Part shown: positions 1 to 10,454 of the stretch, piece by piece
Layout: every line of letters starts with the position of its first letter
Position numbering within the stretch: the first letter of the stretch is position 1
Source: Aminobacter sp. AP02
Lineage (GTDB): Bacteria > Pseudomonadota > Alphaproteobacteria > Rhizobiales > Rhizobiaceae
NCBI RefSeq assembly: GCF_003148805.1
Contig: NZ_QGGX01000011.1
Coordinates: forward strand, 62,001 to 126,000
DNA length: 64,000 nucleotides
Direction: 5' to 3'
Translations under genes and position numbers: made by a program
The notes under the pieces: generated by a model
Database searches by the model: none
Told to the model about the DNA's origin: nothing
The model's input: only the letters and a program-made list of their open reading frames with translations

Positions 1-584
1 ACATCGGCAAGGTTCTGATCCACTACGACCCCGACCTGCCTTTCAGCCGCATCATCCCCGATCCGGTCGAGCGCCGCTGGTTCTTCGACAATGTCTGCAC
101 CAGCGAGTGGAACATCGAACAGGATCGCGGCCGCACCTGGGAAGAGGCCGAAGCGCTGCTGATCGCCGATTTTCCCGAGCATGAAAACAGTATCCGTGCC
201 TTCCGCCTGCACTGGCACGACATGGTGCCGCACGCCTATGACGACTCCGTTGCCTTGATGGAAGGCCTCGTCGCCGCCGGCCACGACGTAACCATGCTGA
301 CCAACTGGGCCTCGGACACGTTCCGCGAGGCGCGCGGCCGCTTTCCGTTCCTCGAAAGGCCGCGTGGGGTCACGGTTTCCGGCGACGTTGGCCTGATCAA
401 GCCCGACCGCCGCATCTACGACCTTCATGTCGCGTCATTCGATCTCGACCCGAAGGCATCGCTGTTCATCGACGACAGCCAGAAGAACGTGAACGCCGCC
501 ATCGACGCCGGCTGGCAGGCGGTGCTGTTCACAAATGCGAAAACGCTCGAGGCGGACCTCGAGCGTCTCGGGATCGGACGGTGA
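1..584 (+). CDS. HAD-superfamily hydrolase, subfamily IA (5' end outside window)
   Basis: Predicted haloacid-dehalogenase-like phosphatase, substrate unknown. The open frame is entered at base 3, reading IGKVLIHYDPDLPF. Bases 1-2 (AC) close the preceding codon, which would be GAC, the catalytic Asp of HAD motif I in relatives (DIGKVL), so the gene starts only a few codons upstream. Later motifs are present: MLTNW (motif II region), the motif III lysine in GLIKPDRRIYD, and the acidic pair of motif IV in LFIDDS. It ends with TGA at 584 and is followed by 161 bases without a recognisable gene before the convergent ccrM. Family assignment is firm; the substrate cannot be told. Confidence 0.85.
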   Translation, partial: IGKVLIHYDPDLPFSRIIPDPVERRWFFDNVCTSEWNIEQDRGRTWEEAEALLIADFPEHENSIRAFRLHWHDMVPHAYDDSVALMEGLVAAGHDVTMLTNWASDTFREARGRFPFLERPRGVTVSGDVGLIKPDRRIYDLHVASFDLDPKASLFIDDSQKNVNAAIDAGWQAVLFTNAKTLEADLERLGIGR

Positions 585-745
585 CTGGAAACCGGCCGAT
601 CGGCGAACCCGGACTGGCTAAGACGGCTGCCGGAATTCGAGCTTCGTTCGCGGGATTGGAATTAGCACTCTCCAGAGCGGACCGATCGTAGCGCCCGAGC
701 AGCCGCGCCGGATGCCCTTACTGGCCCAGCGCGACGCTTGATCGT

Positions 746-1900
<1,155 letters not shown>

Positions 1901-1904
1901 TTAC

Positions 1905-1942
1905 TGTTTACTCGCCGTTATGGTTACCGATCAGCGTAAACA
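1905..1942. promoter_or_regulatory. Dyad in the ccrM upstream region
   Basis: Inverted arms TGTTTAC (1905-1911) and GTAAACA (1936-1942) lie 24 bases apart in the 171-base gap between ccrM and the divergent HAD gene. Between them, on the ccrM strand, is TAACCAT (1926-1920), close to the TTAACCAT half site used by CtrA in rhizobia. ccrM is under CtrA control in several alphaproteobacteria, so a regulatory role is plausible. The assignment is an inference from position and sequence likeness. Confidence 0.35.
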
Positions 1943-2050
1943 ATTGATGAAGCGGGCCTTCCAATTTGCGGATCGGGCCAGAATGGTGTAATCGCCGCGC
2001 CTTGAACTTTTCCGCGCGCCCCCGGCGTCGCCCAGTTTTCCCGGACCGTC

Positions 2051-2740
2051 ATGACCCAGCCAGACCTAGTGATATTCGATTGCGACGGCGTGCTCGTCGA
2101 TTCCGAAATCATCGCCGCCCGCATCGAGGCAGAGCTTCTGACCTCGGCCGGATTCGAGATATCGGCCGAAGAGATCGCCGAAAGCTATGCCGGCCTGACC
2201 TTCAAGGACATCCTGCTCAAGATCGAGGAAAAGGCGGCGATCCCGTTCCAGGCCTCGCTGATCAGCCAGGCCGAAGAACTGGTCGACCGCCGGCTCAAGA
2301 ACGAAGTGCGCGCCATCGACGGCGTGCACGAGGCAGTCGCCGCCGTCACGGCGCCGCGCTGCATCTGCTCAAATTCGACAAGCGAGCGCATCGAAATGAT
2401 GCTCGAGCGAACCCGCCTCCTGCCGCTGTTCAAGGGCCGCATCTTTTCGGCGTTGGAAACACCGAGCAAGAAGCCGAAGCCCTCGCCCGACGTCTTCCTG
2501 CACGCTGCCAAAACCTACGGCGCCAATCCGGCCAACACCTTCGTCATCGAGGATTCGGTGCACGGCATTGCCGGTGCGGTTTCGGCTGGCATGCGCGTCA
2601 TCGGCTTCACCGGCGGCGCGCACAGCTATCCCGGCCACGCCGACATGCTGACCGAGGCGGGTGCTGAAACTGTGATTCGACGCTGGGCCGACCTGGGCGG
2701 CGTACTCGAAGCGCTGAGCATGTGGTCGGAAAACGCCTGA
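2051..2740 (+). CDS. HAD family hydrolase, phosphoglycolate-phosphatase/beta-phosphoglucomutase-like
   Basis: 229-residue HAD hydrolase of the Gph/beta-PGM type. Motif I is VIFDCDGVLVDSE at residues 7-19 with the nucleophile Asp and the general acid Asp two residues on. The segment after it is a four-helix cap (C1 type). Motif II serine lies in CICSNSTSERI, motif III lysine in KKPKPSPDVF, and motif IV in FVIEDSVHGI. Likely a cytoplasmic sugar-phosphate or nucleotide phosphatase; the motifs alone do not fix the substrate. ATG at 2051 follows 171 bases shared with the divergent ccrM, and a strong hairpin follows the stop codon. Confidence 0.88.
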   Translation: MTQPDLVIFDCDGVLVDSEIIAARIEAELLTSAGFEISAEEIAESYAGLTFKDILLKIEEKAAIPFQASLISQAEELVDRRLKNEVRAIDGVHEAVAAVTAPRCICSNSTSERIEMMLERTRLLPLFKGRIFSALETPSKKPKPSPDVFLHAAKTYGANPANTFVIEDSVHGIAGAVSAGMRVIGFTGGAHSYPGHADMLTEAGAETVIRRWADLGGVLEALSMWSENA

Positions 2741-2744
2741 AACG

Positions 2745-2770
2745 AAAGCGCCGGCCAAGGCCGGCGCTTT
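2745..2770. terminator. Bidirectional intrinsic terminator
   Basis: A perfect 12-bp stem, AAAGCGCCGGCC (2745-2756) with GGCCGGCGCTTT (2759-2770), sits five bases after the stop of the HAD gene and ten bases before the stop of the convergent lipoprotein gene. Both arms end in short T runs in their own direction, which suits a shared rho-independent terminator for the two convergent genes. Confidence 0.85.
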
Positions 2771-2779
2771 GCCTCAAGC

Positions 2780-3373
2780 TTATCGAGCCTTCTTCTTTTC
2801 CGGGCTGTCGTCAAAGCCCGCGAAAATCTGGATGTCGCGTGCGGTCGGAATCGGGATCACGACATTCGGCACAGTGAAGACGAACTGCGTGGCCGTCGAC
2901 GGATCGGTGACGTGAACGGCGTTCTTGTGAAGCTGCGAGTAAAGCACCTCGCCGCCGCGCGTCACCGCAATGCGGATCGGCATGTTGACAGTGCCAGCAC
3001 CACCGGCCGGACCGACCACCACCTTGCCGGCAACGCCAACCTTGATGGTCATCTGGCCGTCGGCGCGCGTGCAACTGCGGGTAACGTCGGTGATCGCCGA
3101 TTGATGAACCAGCTTGCTCGGGTCGTCCTGGCCGCCCTTGGCATAGCTGTTGAAGAAGGCGGTGCCGTCACGCAACGTGATGCCTGGGCAATAAGCAAGC
3201 AACTCGCTGGCCAGGATCTTGCCCTCTTCGGCCGCGACTTGCTGGGGATCTTTCGGGGCAGGAGGGCCGAAAAGGCCGCCGCTGCCGCCAGATTGGCAAC
3301 CTGCGACGGCCAGCATAAAGCCGCCGGTCGCCAAAGCCGTCAGAAAACGGCCGTCGATCAAACGAAACAACAT
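2780..3373 (-). CDS. Predicted lipoprotein of unknown function
   Basis: 197-residue envelope protein. I place the start at ATG 3373 (MLFRLIDGRFL), because it follows a GAGGGAAG ribosome site and gives a normal signal peptide; an upstream ATG at 3487 would add 38 residues that do not look like protein. The signal ends in a lipobox, LAVAGC (Cys about residue 26), followed by a Gly/Ser/Pro-rich linker. The mature domain carries two cysteines (LLAYCPG and TRSCTRADG) that could form a disulfide. I do not recognise the family. It is transcribed towards the HAD gene and divergently from thrC, sharing a 128-base promoter gap with it. Confidence 0.8.
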   Translation of the reverse strand: MLFRLIDGRFLTALATGGFMLAVAGCQSGGSGGLFGPPAPKDPQQVAAEEGKILASELLAYCPGITLRDGTAFFNSYAKGGQDDPSKLVHQSAITDVTRSCTRADGQMTIKVGVAGKVVVGPAGGAGTVNMPIRIAVTRGGEVLYSQLHKNAVHVTDPSTATQFVFTVPNVVIPIPTARDIQIFAGFDDSPEKKKAR

Positions 3374-3501
3374 GAACTGCACTTCCCTCTCGCAAAGCAG
3401 TCGTTCTATATCAACCGCGCGGCAAAAATGCGACTGATGGAGCGCAGTTTTCCCCGCCCCGCCGTTCAACGGCAGGTCGTATCGCATTGGAATGGATAGC
3501 T

Positions 3502-4899
3502 ATGCACTATGTGAGCACCCGTGGGGAAGCACCCACGCTCGGATTTTCCGATGCAGTCCTTGCCGGCCTCGCACGCGACGGCGGCCTCTATCTTCCAGCT
3601 CAATGGCCGACCTTCAGCGCCGCCGAAATCCGCGCCATGCGCGGCCTGGGTTATGCCGACCTGGCGATCAGGCTTTTGACCCCGTTCCTGGGCGGCGAAA
3701 TCAAGCAGGACGTCTTCGAGCGCCTGGTGCGCGAGGCGTACGGCACTTTCCGCCACGACGCGGTCTGCCCTCTGGTCCAGACCGGCGCCAACAGCTTCGT
3801 GCTCGAGCTGTTTCATGGCCCTACCCTCGCCTTCAAGGACGTCGCCATGCAATTGCTGGCACGGCTGATGGACCACGTGCTTGCCGAACGCGGCCAGCAC
3901 GCGACCATCGTCGGCGCCACTTCGGGCGACACCGGCGGCGCTGCGATCGAGGCTTTTGCCGGACGCGAACGCACCGACATCTTCATCCTGTTCCCGCACG
4001 GCCGCGTCTCGCCGGTGCAGCAGCGCCAGATGACGACGTCGGATGCAGCCAACGTCCACGCCCTGTCGATCGAAGGCAATTTCGACGACTGCCAGGGCCT
4101 GGTGAAGGACATGTTCAACGACCACGGCTTCCGCGACCGCGTGCAACTGTCGGGCGTGAACTCGATCAACTGGGCCCGCATCATGGCCCAGATCGTCTAC
4201 TATTTCTCCTCGGCCATCTCGCTGGGCGCGCCCGACAGACCGGTGTCCTTCACCGTGCCGACAGGCAATTTCGGCGACATCTTCGCTGGTTACGCGGCCA
4301 AGAAAATGGGGCTGCCGATCGACCAGCTCATCATCGCCACCAACGACAACGACATCCTCGCTCGCACCTTGAAGAGCGGCGAATATCGCCAGACCGGCGT
4401 CGTGGCGACAACCTCGCCATCGATGGATATCCAGGTGTCGTCGAATTTCGAGCGCCTGCTGTTCGAGGCGTCCGACCGCGACGCCGCTGTGGTGCGCCGC
4501 TACATGGCCAGCCTCAAGCAGTCCGGCGCATTCACCATCGAAAGCAAGGCGCTCGCCAGCATCCGGGGTGAATTCCAGGCCGGCCGCTCAGGCATGAACG
4601 AGACGGCGCCGACCATCCGCTCGACGCTTGAAAAGAGCGGTTATCTGCTCGACCCGCACACGGCAACTGCCATGCACGTGGCTGCCGGGCTGCCCAAAAA
4701 CGACGTGCCGATGGTGGTGCTGGCCACCGCCCATCCGGCAAAATTCCCTGCCGCGGTGAAGGCTGCCTGCGATATTGAGCCCAACCTGCCAAAATGGCTG
4801 TCGGGGCTGATGGAACGTAAGGAAAAGTTCACGGTACTTCCATCAGAGATAAAAATGGTGGAAGATTACATTAGCCGTCGCACACGAGCGGCGGGTTAG
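3502..4899 (+). CDS. thrC: Threonine synthase
   Basis: PLP enzyme that converts O-phosphohomoserine to threonine, the last step of threonine synthesis. 465 residues, the long form usual in Gram-negative bacteria and fungi. MHYVSTRGEAP is the classic N-terminus, so I start at ATG 3502 rather than 15 bases upstream. The Schiff-base lysine is K112 in GPTLAFKDVAMQ; the phosphate-binding loop is in VPTGNFGDIFAGY and the ATSGDTGGAA stretch also fits the family. The next gene starts 13 bases after its stop, so the M16 peptidase is probably cotranscribed. thrB lies 7.5 kb away on the other strand. Confidence 0.97.
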   Translation: MHYVSTRGEAPTLGFSDAVLAGLARDGGLYLPAQWPTFSAAEIRAMRGLGYADLAIRLLTPFLGGEIKQDVFERLVREAYGTFRHDAVCPLVQTGANSFVLELFHGPTLAFKDVAMQLLARLMDHVLAERGQHATIVGATSGDTGGAAIEAFAGRERTDIFILFPHGRVSPVQQRQMTTSDAANVHALSIEGNFDDCQGLVKDMFNDHGFRDRVQLSGVNSINWARIMAQIVYYFSSAISLGAPDRPVSFTVPTGNFGDIFAGYAAKKMGLPIDQLIIATNDNDILARTLKSGEYRQTGVVATTSPSMDIQVSSNFERLLFEASDRDAAVVRRYMASLKQSGAFTIESKALASIRGEFQAGRSGMNETAPTIRSTLEKSGYLLDPHTATAMHVAAGLPKNDVPMVVLATAHPAKFPAAVKAACDIEPNLPKWLSGLMERKEKFTVLPSEIKMVEDYISRRTRAAG

Positions 4900-4911
4900 G
4901 GAGTACGCTTA

Positions 4912-6204
4912 ATGAGTGTTGAGGTAAGCCGTCTGTCGAACGGCCTGACAGTGGCCACTGAAACACTTCCAAGCGTAGAGACCGTAGCTCTCGGCACATG
5001 GGTCAAGTCGGGCGCGCGCAATGAGCGCGACGACGAGCACGGCATGGCTCACCTGCTCGAGCACATGGCGTTCAAGGGCACCAAGAACCGCACCGCCTTT
5101 GAAATCGCTTCGCAAATCGAAAATGTCGGCGGCGAAATCAACGCCGCCACATCGGTCGAGACGACATCCTTTTATGCCCGCGTGCTGGCCGACGATGTAC
5201 CGCTCGCGGTCGACATCTTGTCCGACATCCTCCAGGATTCCGAGTTCGATCCGGACGAACTCGAGCGCGAACAGCACGTCATCCTGCAGGAAATCGGCGC
5301 GGCGCACGACACTCCCGACGACATCGTCTTCGACCGCTTTACCGAAACCGCCTTCCGTCACCAGACGATCGGCCGCTCCATCCTCGGCACACCCGAGACG
5401 GTGAAATCATTCACCTCGGCACAGCTTCACGATTTCATGACCCGCCAGTATGGCGCCGAGCGCATGGTCATTGTGGCAGCCGGCGACGTCAAGCACGACG
5501 AATTCGTCCGCCACGTCGAAAAGCGGCTGGGCAATTTCCGCTCCAAGGCCGAAAGCGCCATTCCGCAATACGCCCAGTATGTCGGCGGCGACTTCCGCGA
5601 AGACCGCGACCTGATGGACGCGCAGATCGTGCTCGGCTTCGAAGGCCGCGCCTATCATGTGCGCGACTTCTATGCCTCGCAGGTGCTGTCGATGATCCTC
5701 GGCGGCGGCATGTCTTCACGCCTGTTCCAGGAGGTGCGCGAGAAGCGCGGCCTGTGCTACTCGGTCTATGCTTTCCATTGGGGCTTTTCCGACACCGGTA
5801 TCTTCGGCATCCACGCGGCGACCGGCCAGAGCGACATCGCCGAACTGATACCTGTCATCATCGGCGAATTGCAGCGGACCGGCGAGAACATCCTGCTCGA
5901 AGAGCTCGACCGCGCCCGCGCTCAATATCGCGCCGGCCTCATCATGTCGGCCGAGAGCTGCTCCAGCCGTGCCTCGCAGATCGCCCGCCAGCTTTTGCTG
6001 TTTGGCCGTCCTATCGCCAAGGAAGAGCTGATGGAGCGCCTGTCCGCGCTGACCGTCGATCGCCTGACCGACCTGTCGTCGCGCCTTTTTTCGACACGCC
6101 CGACGATTACCGCAGTGGGGCCGGTCGGCACACTTGCGCCTTACGAATCGATCCTCGACTCGCTGCCGGGCGCGCAGTCTTCAGCCCGCAAGCTCGCTGT
6201 CTAA
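4912..6204 (+). CDS. M16 family zinc peptidase, mitochondrial-processing-peptidase-like
   Basis: 430-residue pitrilysin-family protease. The inverted zinc motif HxxEH is intact at residues 47-51 (HLLEH in GMAHLLEHMAFKGT), and a downstream glutamate region (EREQHVILQEIGAAHDTPDD) supplies the third ligand. The second half holds the usual GGGMSSRLFQEVREKRGL signature. Proteins like this are the bacterial counterparts of the MPP beta subunit and are common next to thrC in Rhizobiales. Start is ATG 4912, twelve bases after the thrC stop. The substrate is unknown. No signal peptide is visible, so it is probably cytoplasmic. Confidence 0.93.
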   Translation: MSVEVSRLSNGLTVATETLPSVETVALGTWVKSGARNERDDEHGMAHLLEHMAFKGTKNRTAFEIASQIENVGGEINAATSVETTSFYARVLADDVPLAVDILSDILQDSEFDPDELEREQHVILQEIGAAHDTPDDIVFDRFTETAFRHQTIGRSILGTPETVKSFTSAQLHDFMTRQYGAERMVIVAAGDVKHDEFVRHVEKRLGNFRSKAESAIPQYAQYVGGDFREDRDLMDAQIVLGFEGRAYHVRDFYASQVLSMILGGGMSSRLFQEVREKRGLCYSVYAFHWGFSDTGIFGIHAATGQSDIAELIPVIIGELQRTGENILLEELDRARAQYRAGLIMSAESCSSRASQIARQLLLFGRPIAKEELMERLSALTVDRLTDLSSRLFSTRPTITAVGPVGTLAPYESILDSLPGAQSSARKLAV

Positions 6205-6219
6205 GCAGCCCTTGCACGC

Positions 6220-6816
6220 ATGTTTCCGTTCTCGCTTTTTCGCCGCGACACCCCGGCACTGAAAGGCGAACGCGTCAGCCTGCGCATGCCGAACTGGCGC
6301 GACTACCACGAGTGGGTGGCCCTGCGCGCCGAAAGCCGCTCGTTCCTCGAACCATGGGAGCCGCGCTGGGCTCCCGACGAGCTTGACCGCTCGGCATGGC
6401 GCGTCCGGCTGGCTCGCTACCAGGATGAACATATCCAGGGTACGGCGGCTGCCTTTTTCATCTACGACAATTCAACCGGCAAGCTTGTCGGCGGCATCAC
6501 CCTCGGCAACATCCGCTACGGCGTCGCCCAGACCGGGCATATCGGATACTGGATCGGCGAGCGCTATGCAGGCCAGGGCTTCATGGTCGATGCGGTTCGA
6601 CTTGTCGTGAGGCATGCGTTCGATACGCTCAGGTTGCACCGGATCGAGGCTGCCTGTATCCCCGAGAATACACGTTCCGTACGCGTGCTTGAAAAAGCCG
6701 GATTCCGGCGCGAAGGACTTCTGCGATCCTACCTTAGGATCAACAGCGAATGGCATGACCACTACCTCTACGCACTGATTGCGGACGATCCGCAAGCTGT
6801 CACCTTGAAGGCTTGA
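6220..6816 (+). CDS. GNAT acetyltransferase, RimJ/RimL type
   Basis: 198-residue acetyltransferase of the type that acetylates ribosomal-protein N-termini (RimJ-like). The N-terminal PALKGERVSLRMPNWRDY resembles the start of RimJ. The acetyl-CoA loop is GYWIGERYAGQGFMVDAVR (about residues 109-127), followed by HRIEAACIPENTRSVRVLEK and a GF near the end of the fold, the standard order for this subgroup. It sits 15 bases after the M16 peptidase gene and overlaps the next gene by four bases (TTGA), so these genes are probably one transcript. The real substrate is not shown by sequence. Confidence 0.88.
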   Translation: MFPFSLFRRDTPALKGERVSLRMPNWRDYHEWVALRAESRSFLEPWEPRWAPDELDRSAWRVRLARYQDEHIQGTAAAFFIYDNSTGKLVGGITLGNIRYGVAQTGHIGYWIGERYAGQGFMVDAVRLVVRHAFDTLRLHRIEAACIPENTRSVRVLEKAGFRREGLLRSYLRINSEWHDHYLYALIADDPQAVTLKA

Positions 6817-9707
6817 ACTTGTCGAAGCATTTCCTGCTGGCGCCTTTGTTTGCGCTCATCGTTTCCATGATCGCCAGTGTCTGCGCGGTGTCGCAGGCGC
6901 TCGCCGTGGAACCGATCAAGATTTCCCGTGACGATGTCGCGCTCAACCTGTCGGGCGCCGTCGAAATCTACCGGAATCAGGGCGAGAACTTTCAGGTTTC
7001 GACAGCTCCGGGCCTCGACGGCATCGTTCGCCGCATCGAAGTCGAGGCCAACGACAAGCGCTCAACGGGCGACTGGGCGGTGTTCGCGCTTGCCAACACC
7101 ACCGACCAGGTGATCGACCGGCTGATCGTTGCACCGCATTTTCGTCTGGTCGGCTCCGGCCTGATCTGGCCCGACCTCGGCTCCAGCCGCATCGCCGCCA
7201 TCACGCCGAGCGAAGGTTTCGCGCTCGACCGCCAGGCAAGCCCCGACGCCGACGTATTCCTGGTCACGCTCAATCCTAATTCGGTCGTGACCTTCATTGC
7301 GGAACTGTCCTCGCCCAAGCTGCCGCAGGTCTATCTGTGGGAACCGGAAGCCTACAAGGATACGGTCAATTCCTACACGCTGTTCCGTGGCATCGTCATC
7401 GGCATTGCCGGCCTTCTGGCGCTGTTTCTGACCATTCTGTTCGTGGTCAAGGGGACCTCGATGTTCCCGGCCACCGCAGCTCTCGCATGGGCCGTGCTTG
7501 CCTATATCTGCGTCGATTTCGGCTTCCTCAACAAGGTCATCGAGGTCTCGCCCGGCAATGAGCAGATATGGCGAGCCGGCACGGAGGTGGCGCTCGCCGG
7601 CACATTTGTCGTCTTCCTGTTTGCATATCTCAACCTCAACCGATGGCACGGCCATTTCAGCTATGGTGCCTTCGTCTGGATCATCGGCCTGCTTCTGATC
7701 GCCGGCGTCGCGATCATCGATCCGGCGGTCGCCGCCGGTATCGCGCGCATCTCCTTCGCTGCGACCGCTGTTACCGGGCTTGGGCTGATCGTCTATCTCA
7801 GCATCCGCGGCTACGACCGCGCCATCATGCTGGTGCCGAGTTGGGCCATGGTGCTGATCTGGCTGACCGGCTCGTGGATGGCGATCACCGGGGTTCTGGA
7901 CAACGACATCGTCCAGCCCGCGCTAGGCGGCGGCCTGATCCTCATCATCCTGCTGATCGGCTTCACGGTCATGCAGCACGCCTTCGCCGGCGGCGGCGCG
8001 CACCAGGGCCTGTTCAGCGACATGGAGCGGCAGGCGCTGGCGATCTCCGGTTCGGGCGACATCGTCTGGGACTGGGACGTTCTGCGCGACCGGGTCGTGA
8101 CCAGACCCGACGTCTCGCTGCAGCTGGGACTAGCACCCAACAGCCTTGGCGGTGCGGCGCGCAACTGGCTGCCGGTGCTGCATTCCGACGACCGTGACAC
8201 TTTCCGCACCACGCTCGACGTCGTGCTCGAACATCGCCGTGGCCGCGTGGCACAGAGTTTCAGGCTGCGCGGTGCCGACGGTCACTATCACTGGTTCTCG
8301 CTCAAGGCGCGCCCGGTGATCGGCTCGGACGGCGAAGTGATCCGCTGCGTCGGCACGATGGTCGACGTGACCGAGCAGAAAAAGTCGGAAGAACGCCTGC
8401 TGCACGACGCCGTGCACGACAACCTGACCGGCCTGCCCAACCGCGAATTGTTCATGAACCGGCTGGAGGCGATCATCTCGATCGCCCGCACCGAAGAAAA
8501 GGTCCGTCCGTCGGTCTTCGTCATCGATATCGACCGTTTCAAGCTGGTCAATGACGGCCTTGGCATCTCGGCCGGCGACACCATCCTATTGACCATAGCG
8601 CGCCGCTTGCACCGCCTGCTCAAGCCCAAGGACTCGCTGTCTCGCTTTGCCGGCGATCAGTTCGCGCTGATGCTCTTGTCCGAGCAGGACCCCTCGCGCA
8701 TCGCCGTTGTGGCTGACGCCATCAAGCAGGCGATCAAGGCGCCGATCACCTTTGCCAAGCGCGAGATCGTGCTCACCGCATCTGTCGGCCTGATCACCTG
8801 GACCACGGCCCAGGGCTCTGCCGAAGACATGGTCAAGGACGCTGAGCTTGCCATGCACCAGGCCAAGCGTTTTGGCGGCGACCGCATCGAGCCGTTCCGT
8901 CCGGCCTTCCGTACTGTCGGCACGGATCGGCTGCAGCTTGAATCGGACCTCCGCCGCGCCATCGAGCGCAAGGAGTTCACGCTTGCCTACCAGCCGATCG
9001 TACGGCTCGAGGATGGCAGCGTCGCCGGCTTCGAGGCCCTGCTCAGATGGGATCACCCGCGCCGCGGCATGATCCCACCGGGCGACTTCATTCCGGTCGC
9101 GGAAAGCTGCGGCCTGATTGTCCAGCTTGGCCTGTTTGCCATGCAGCGCGCTGCCGAGGACCTTGCCGAATGGCAAAAGCAGATCAGCGACGCGCCGCTA
9201 TCGGTGTCGGTCAACCTGTCGAGCCGCCAGCTCATCCGTCGTGACCTCGTCAGCGACGTTCGCTCGGTCATCGCCAGGGCCAATCTCAAGCCGCGCTGCT
9301 TCCGCCTCGAACTCACCGAGTCTCTGGTGATGGACAACCCCGAGCAGACCAACCATGTGCTGACCAAGCTCAAGCAGCTCGGCATCGGCCTGTCGCTCGA
9401 CGATTTCGGCACCGGCTATTCGTCGCTCTCCTACCTGACCCGTTTCCCCTTCGACACGATCAAGATCGACAAGAGCTTTGTCGACGACACCTCGCCCAAG
9501 CGCGCGGTGCTGATCAAGTCGATGGTCAACATGGCTCATGAACTGGGAATGTCGGTGGTCGCCGAAGGCATCTCCGACGAGAGCGACGCTCTGGAGTTGC
9601 GCCAGATGGGCTGCGAATATGTGCAGAGCTTCATGTTCGGGGCCCCGATCCCCGGCGACCAGGCCCTGAAGATGCTGAAAGAGCAGTACCCGCTAGCTCA
9701 GGCGTGA
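6813..9707 (+). CDS. Membrane sensor with 7TMR-DISM-like, PAS, degenerate GGDEF and EAL domains
   Basis: 964-residue cyclic-di-GMP signalling protein. Order: signal peptide (residues 1-31), a periplasmic sensory domain to about 180, seven or so hydrophobic segments (about 190-395) as in 7TMR-DISM receptors, a PAS domain (about 405-525), GGDEF (from [10 protein letters not shown] near 538) and EAL. The GGDEF signature reads RFAGDQFAL near 610, so the GG(D/E)EF core is AGDQF and cyclase activity is doubtful. The EAL part keeps EALLRW (E741), [17 protein letters not shown] (863-872), IKIDKSFV and VVAEGI, so phosphodiesterase activity is likely. It starts with TTG, overlapping the stop of the acetyltransferase gene, and ends overlapping yqgE by ten bases tail to tail. 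Confidence 0.92.
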   Translation: MNLSKHFLLAPLFALIVSMIASVCAVSQALAVEPIKISRDDVALNLSGAVEIYRNQGENFQVSTAPGLDGIVRRIEVEANDKRSTGDWAVFALANTTDQVIDRLIVAPHFRLVGSGLIWPDLGSSRIAAITPSEGFALDRQASPDADVFLVTLNPNSVVTFIAELSSPKLPQVYLWEPEAYKDTVNSYTLFRGIVIGIAGLLALFLTILFVVKGTSMFPATAALAWAVLAYICVDFGFLNKVIEVSPGNEQIWRAGTEVALAGTFVVFLFAYLNLNRWHGHFSYGAFVWIIGLLLIAGVAIIDPAVAAGIARISFAATAVTGLGLIVYLSIRGYDRAIMLVPSWAMVLIWLTGSWMAITGVLDNDIVQPALGGGLILIILLIGFTVMQHAFAGGGAHQGLFSDMERQALAISGSGDIVWDWDVLRDRVVTRPDVSLQLGLAPNSLGGAARNWLPVLHSDDRDTFRTTLDVVLEHRRGRVAQSFRLRGADGHYHWFSLKARPVIGSDGEVIRCVGTMVDVTEQKKSEERLLHDAVHDNLTGLPNRELFMNRLEAIISIARTEEKVRPSVFVIDIDRFKLVNDGLGISAGDTILLTIARRLHRLLKPKDSLSRFAGDQFALMLLSEQDPSRIAVVADAIKQAIKAPITFAKREIVLTASVGLITWTTAQGSAEDMVKDAELAMHQAKRFGGDRIEPFRPAFRTVGTDRLQLESDLRRAIERKEFTLAYQPIVRLEDGSVAGFEALLRWDHPRRGMIPPGDFIPVAESCGLIVQLGLFAMQRAAEDLAEWQKQISDAPLSVSVNLSSRQLIRRDLVSDVRSVIARANLKPRCFRLELTESLVMDNPEQTNHVLTKLKQLGIGLSLDDFGTGYSSLSYLTRFPFDTIKIDKSFVDDTSPKRAVLIKSMVNMAHELGMSVVAEGISDESDALELRQMGCEYVQSFMFGAPIPGDQALKMLKEQYPLAQA

Positions 9708-10306
9708 CCGGCAGCGCTGCTGAGCCGCGCAAGGTCGATACCGAGTGCGGCGAGGATGCGGTCATATTTGCGGTCGATGTCGGTGTCGAACAAAAGCTCC
9801 GACGTCGCCGGGCAGGTCAGCCAGCCATTTTCGGCGATCTCGCTTTCAAGCTGGCCGGCGCCCCAGCCGGAATAGCCAAGCGCCATCAGAGCATGGCGAG
9901 GCCCGCGCCCGGCGGAGATCGCGCGCAGAATGTCGACGGTGGCGGTCAGGCAGATCTCCTCGGAAACCGGCAAGGATGACTCGACCTTGTAGTCGTCGGT
10001 ATGCAACACGAAGCCGCGGCTGCGATCGACCGGCCCGCCATTGCGGACGATGAAATCCCTGGCCTTTGTCGGCAGCCGGATGGCTTCCTGCTCATCCAGT
10101 ATGCCCAGTTGGACCAGCAGATCGGGAAACAGCAGCGGCTGCACCTGGTTGATGATCAGGCCCATGGCGCCTTCGTCGCTGTGGGCGCAGATGTAGATGA
10201 CGGCGCGCGAGAACCTGTCGTCCTTCATCCCCGGCATGGCGATGAGGAACTGATCGTCGAGAAAACCGCGCTGCGACGCGCCCTTTTTCTGGCGTATGAG
10301 GTCCAT
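9698..10306 (-). CDS. YqgE/AlgH family protein (UPF0301)
   Basis: 202-residue member of the widespread YqgE/AlgH family, biochemical role not established. Diagnostic stretches are [19 protein letters not shown] near the N-terminus, the GAMGLIINQ motif, NGGPV, and the [16 protein letters not shown] segment near residue 145. The ATG at 10306 gives [20 protein letters not shown], in line with rhizobial homologues. Its stop codon lies inside the last codons of the convergent GGDEF-EAL gene (ten-base overlap). Its promoter lies in a 148-base gap shared with the divergent DsbD-like gene. Confidence 0.93.
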   Translation of the reverse strand: MDLIRQKKGASQRGFLDDQFLIAMPGMKDDRFSRAVIYICAHSDEGAMGLIINQVQPLLFPDLLVQLGILDEQEAIRLPTKARDFIVRNGGPVDRSRGFVLHTDDYKVESSLPVSEEICLTATVDILRAISAGRGPRHALMALGYSGWGAGQLESEIAENGWLTCPATSELLFDTDIDRKYDRILAALGIDLARLSSAAGHA

Positions 10307-10454
10307 TGCAAGAAGGTAACGCGTTTCCCGGCTTCTTGAAAGATAGCGAAAGGGCTGCGGCGTTCATCTTTTCAAAGGCAACGTCACGCAAAAATGATGC
10401 GATGTGTTGGCGCTCCCTGTTGCGGACGCTGCGGGAGGCTATCAAATCACCGCC

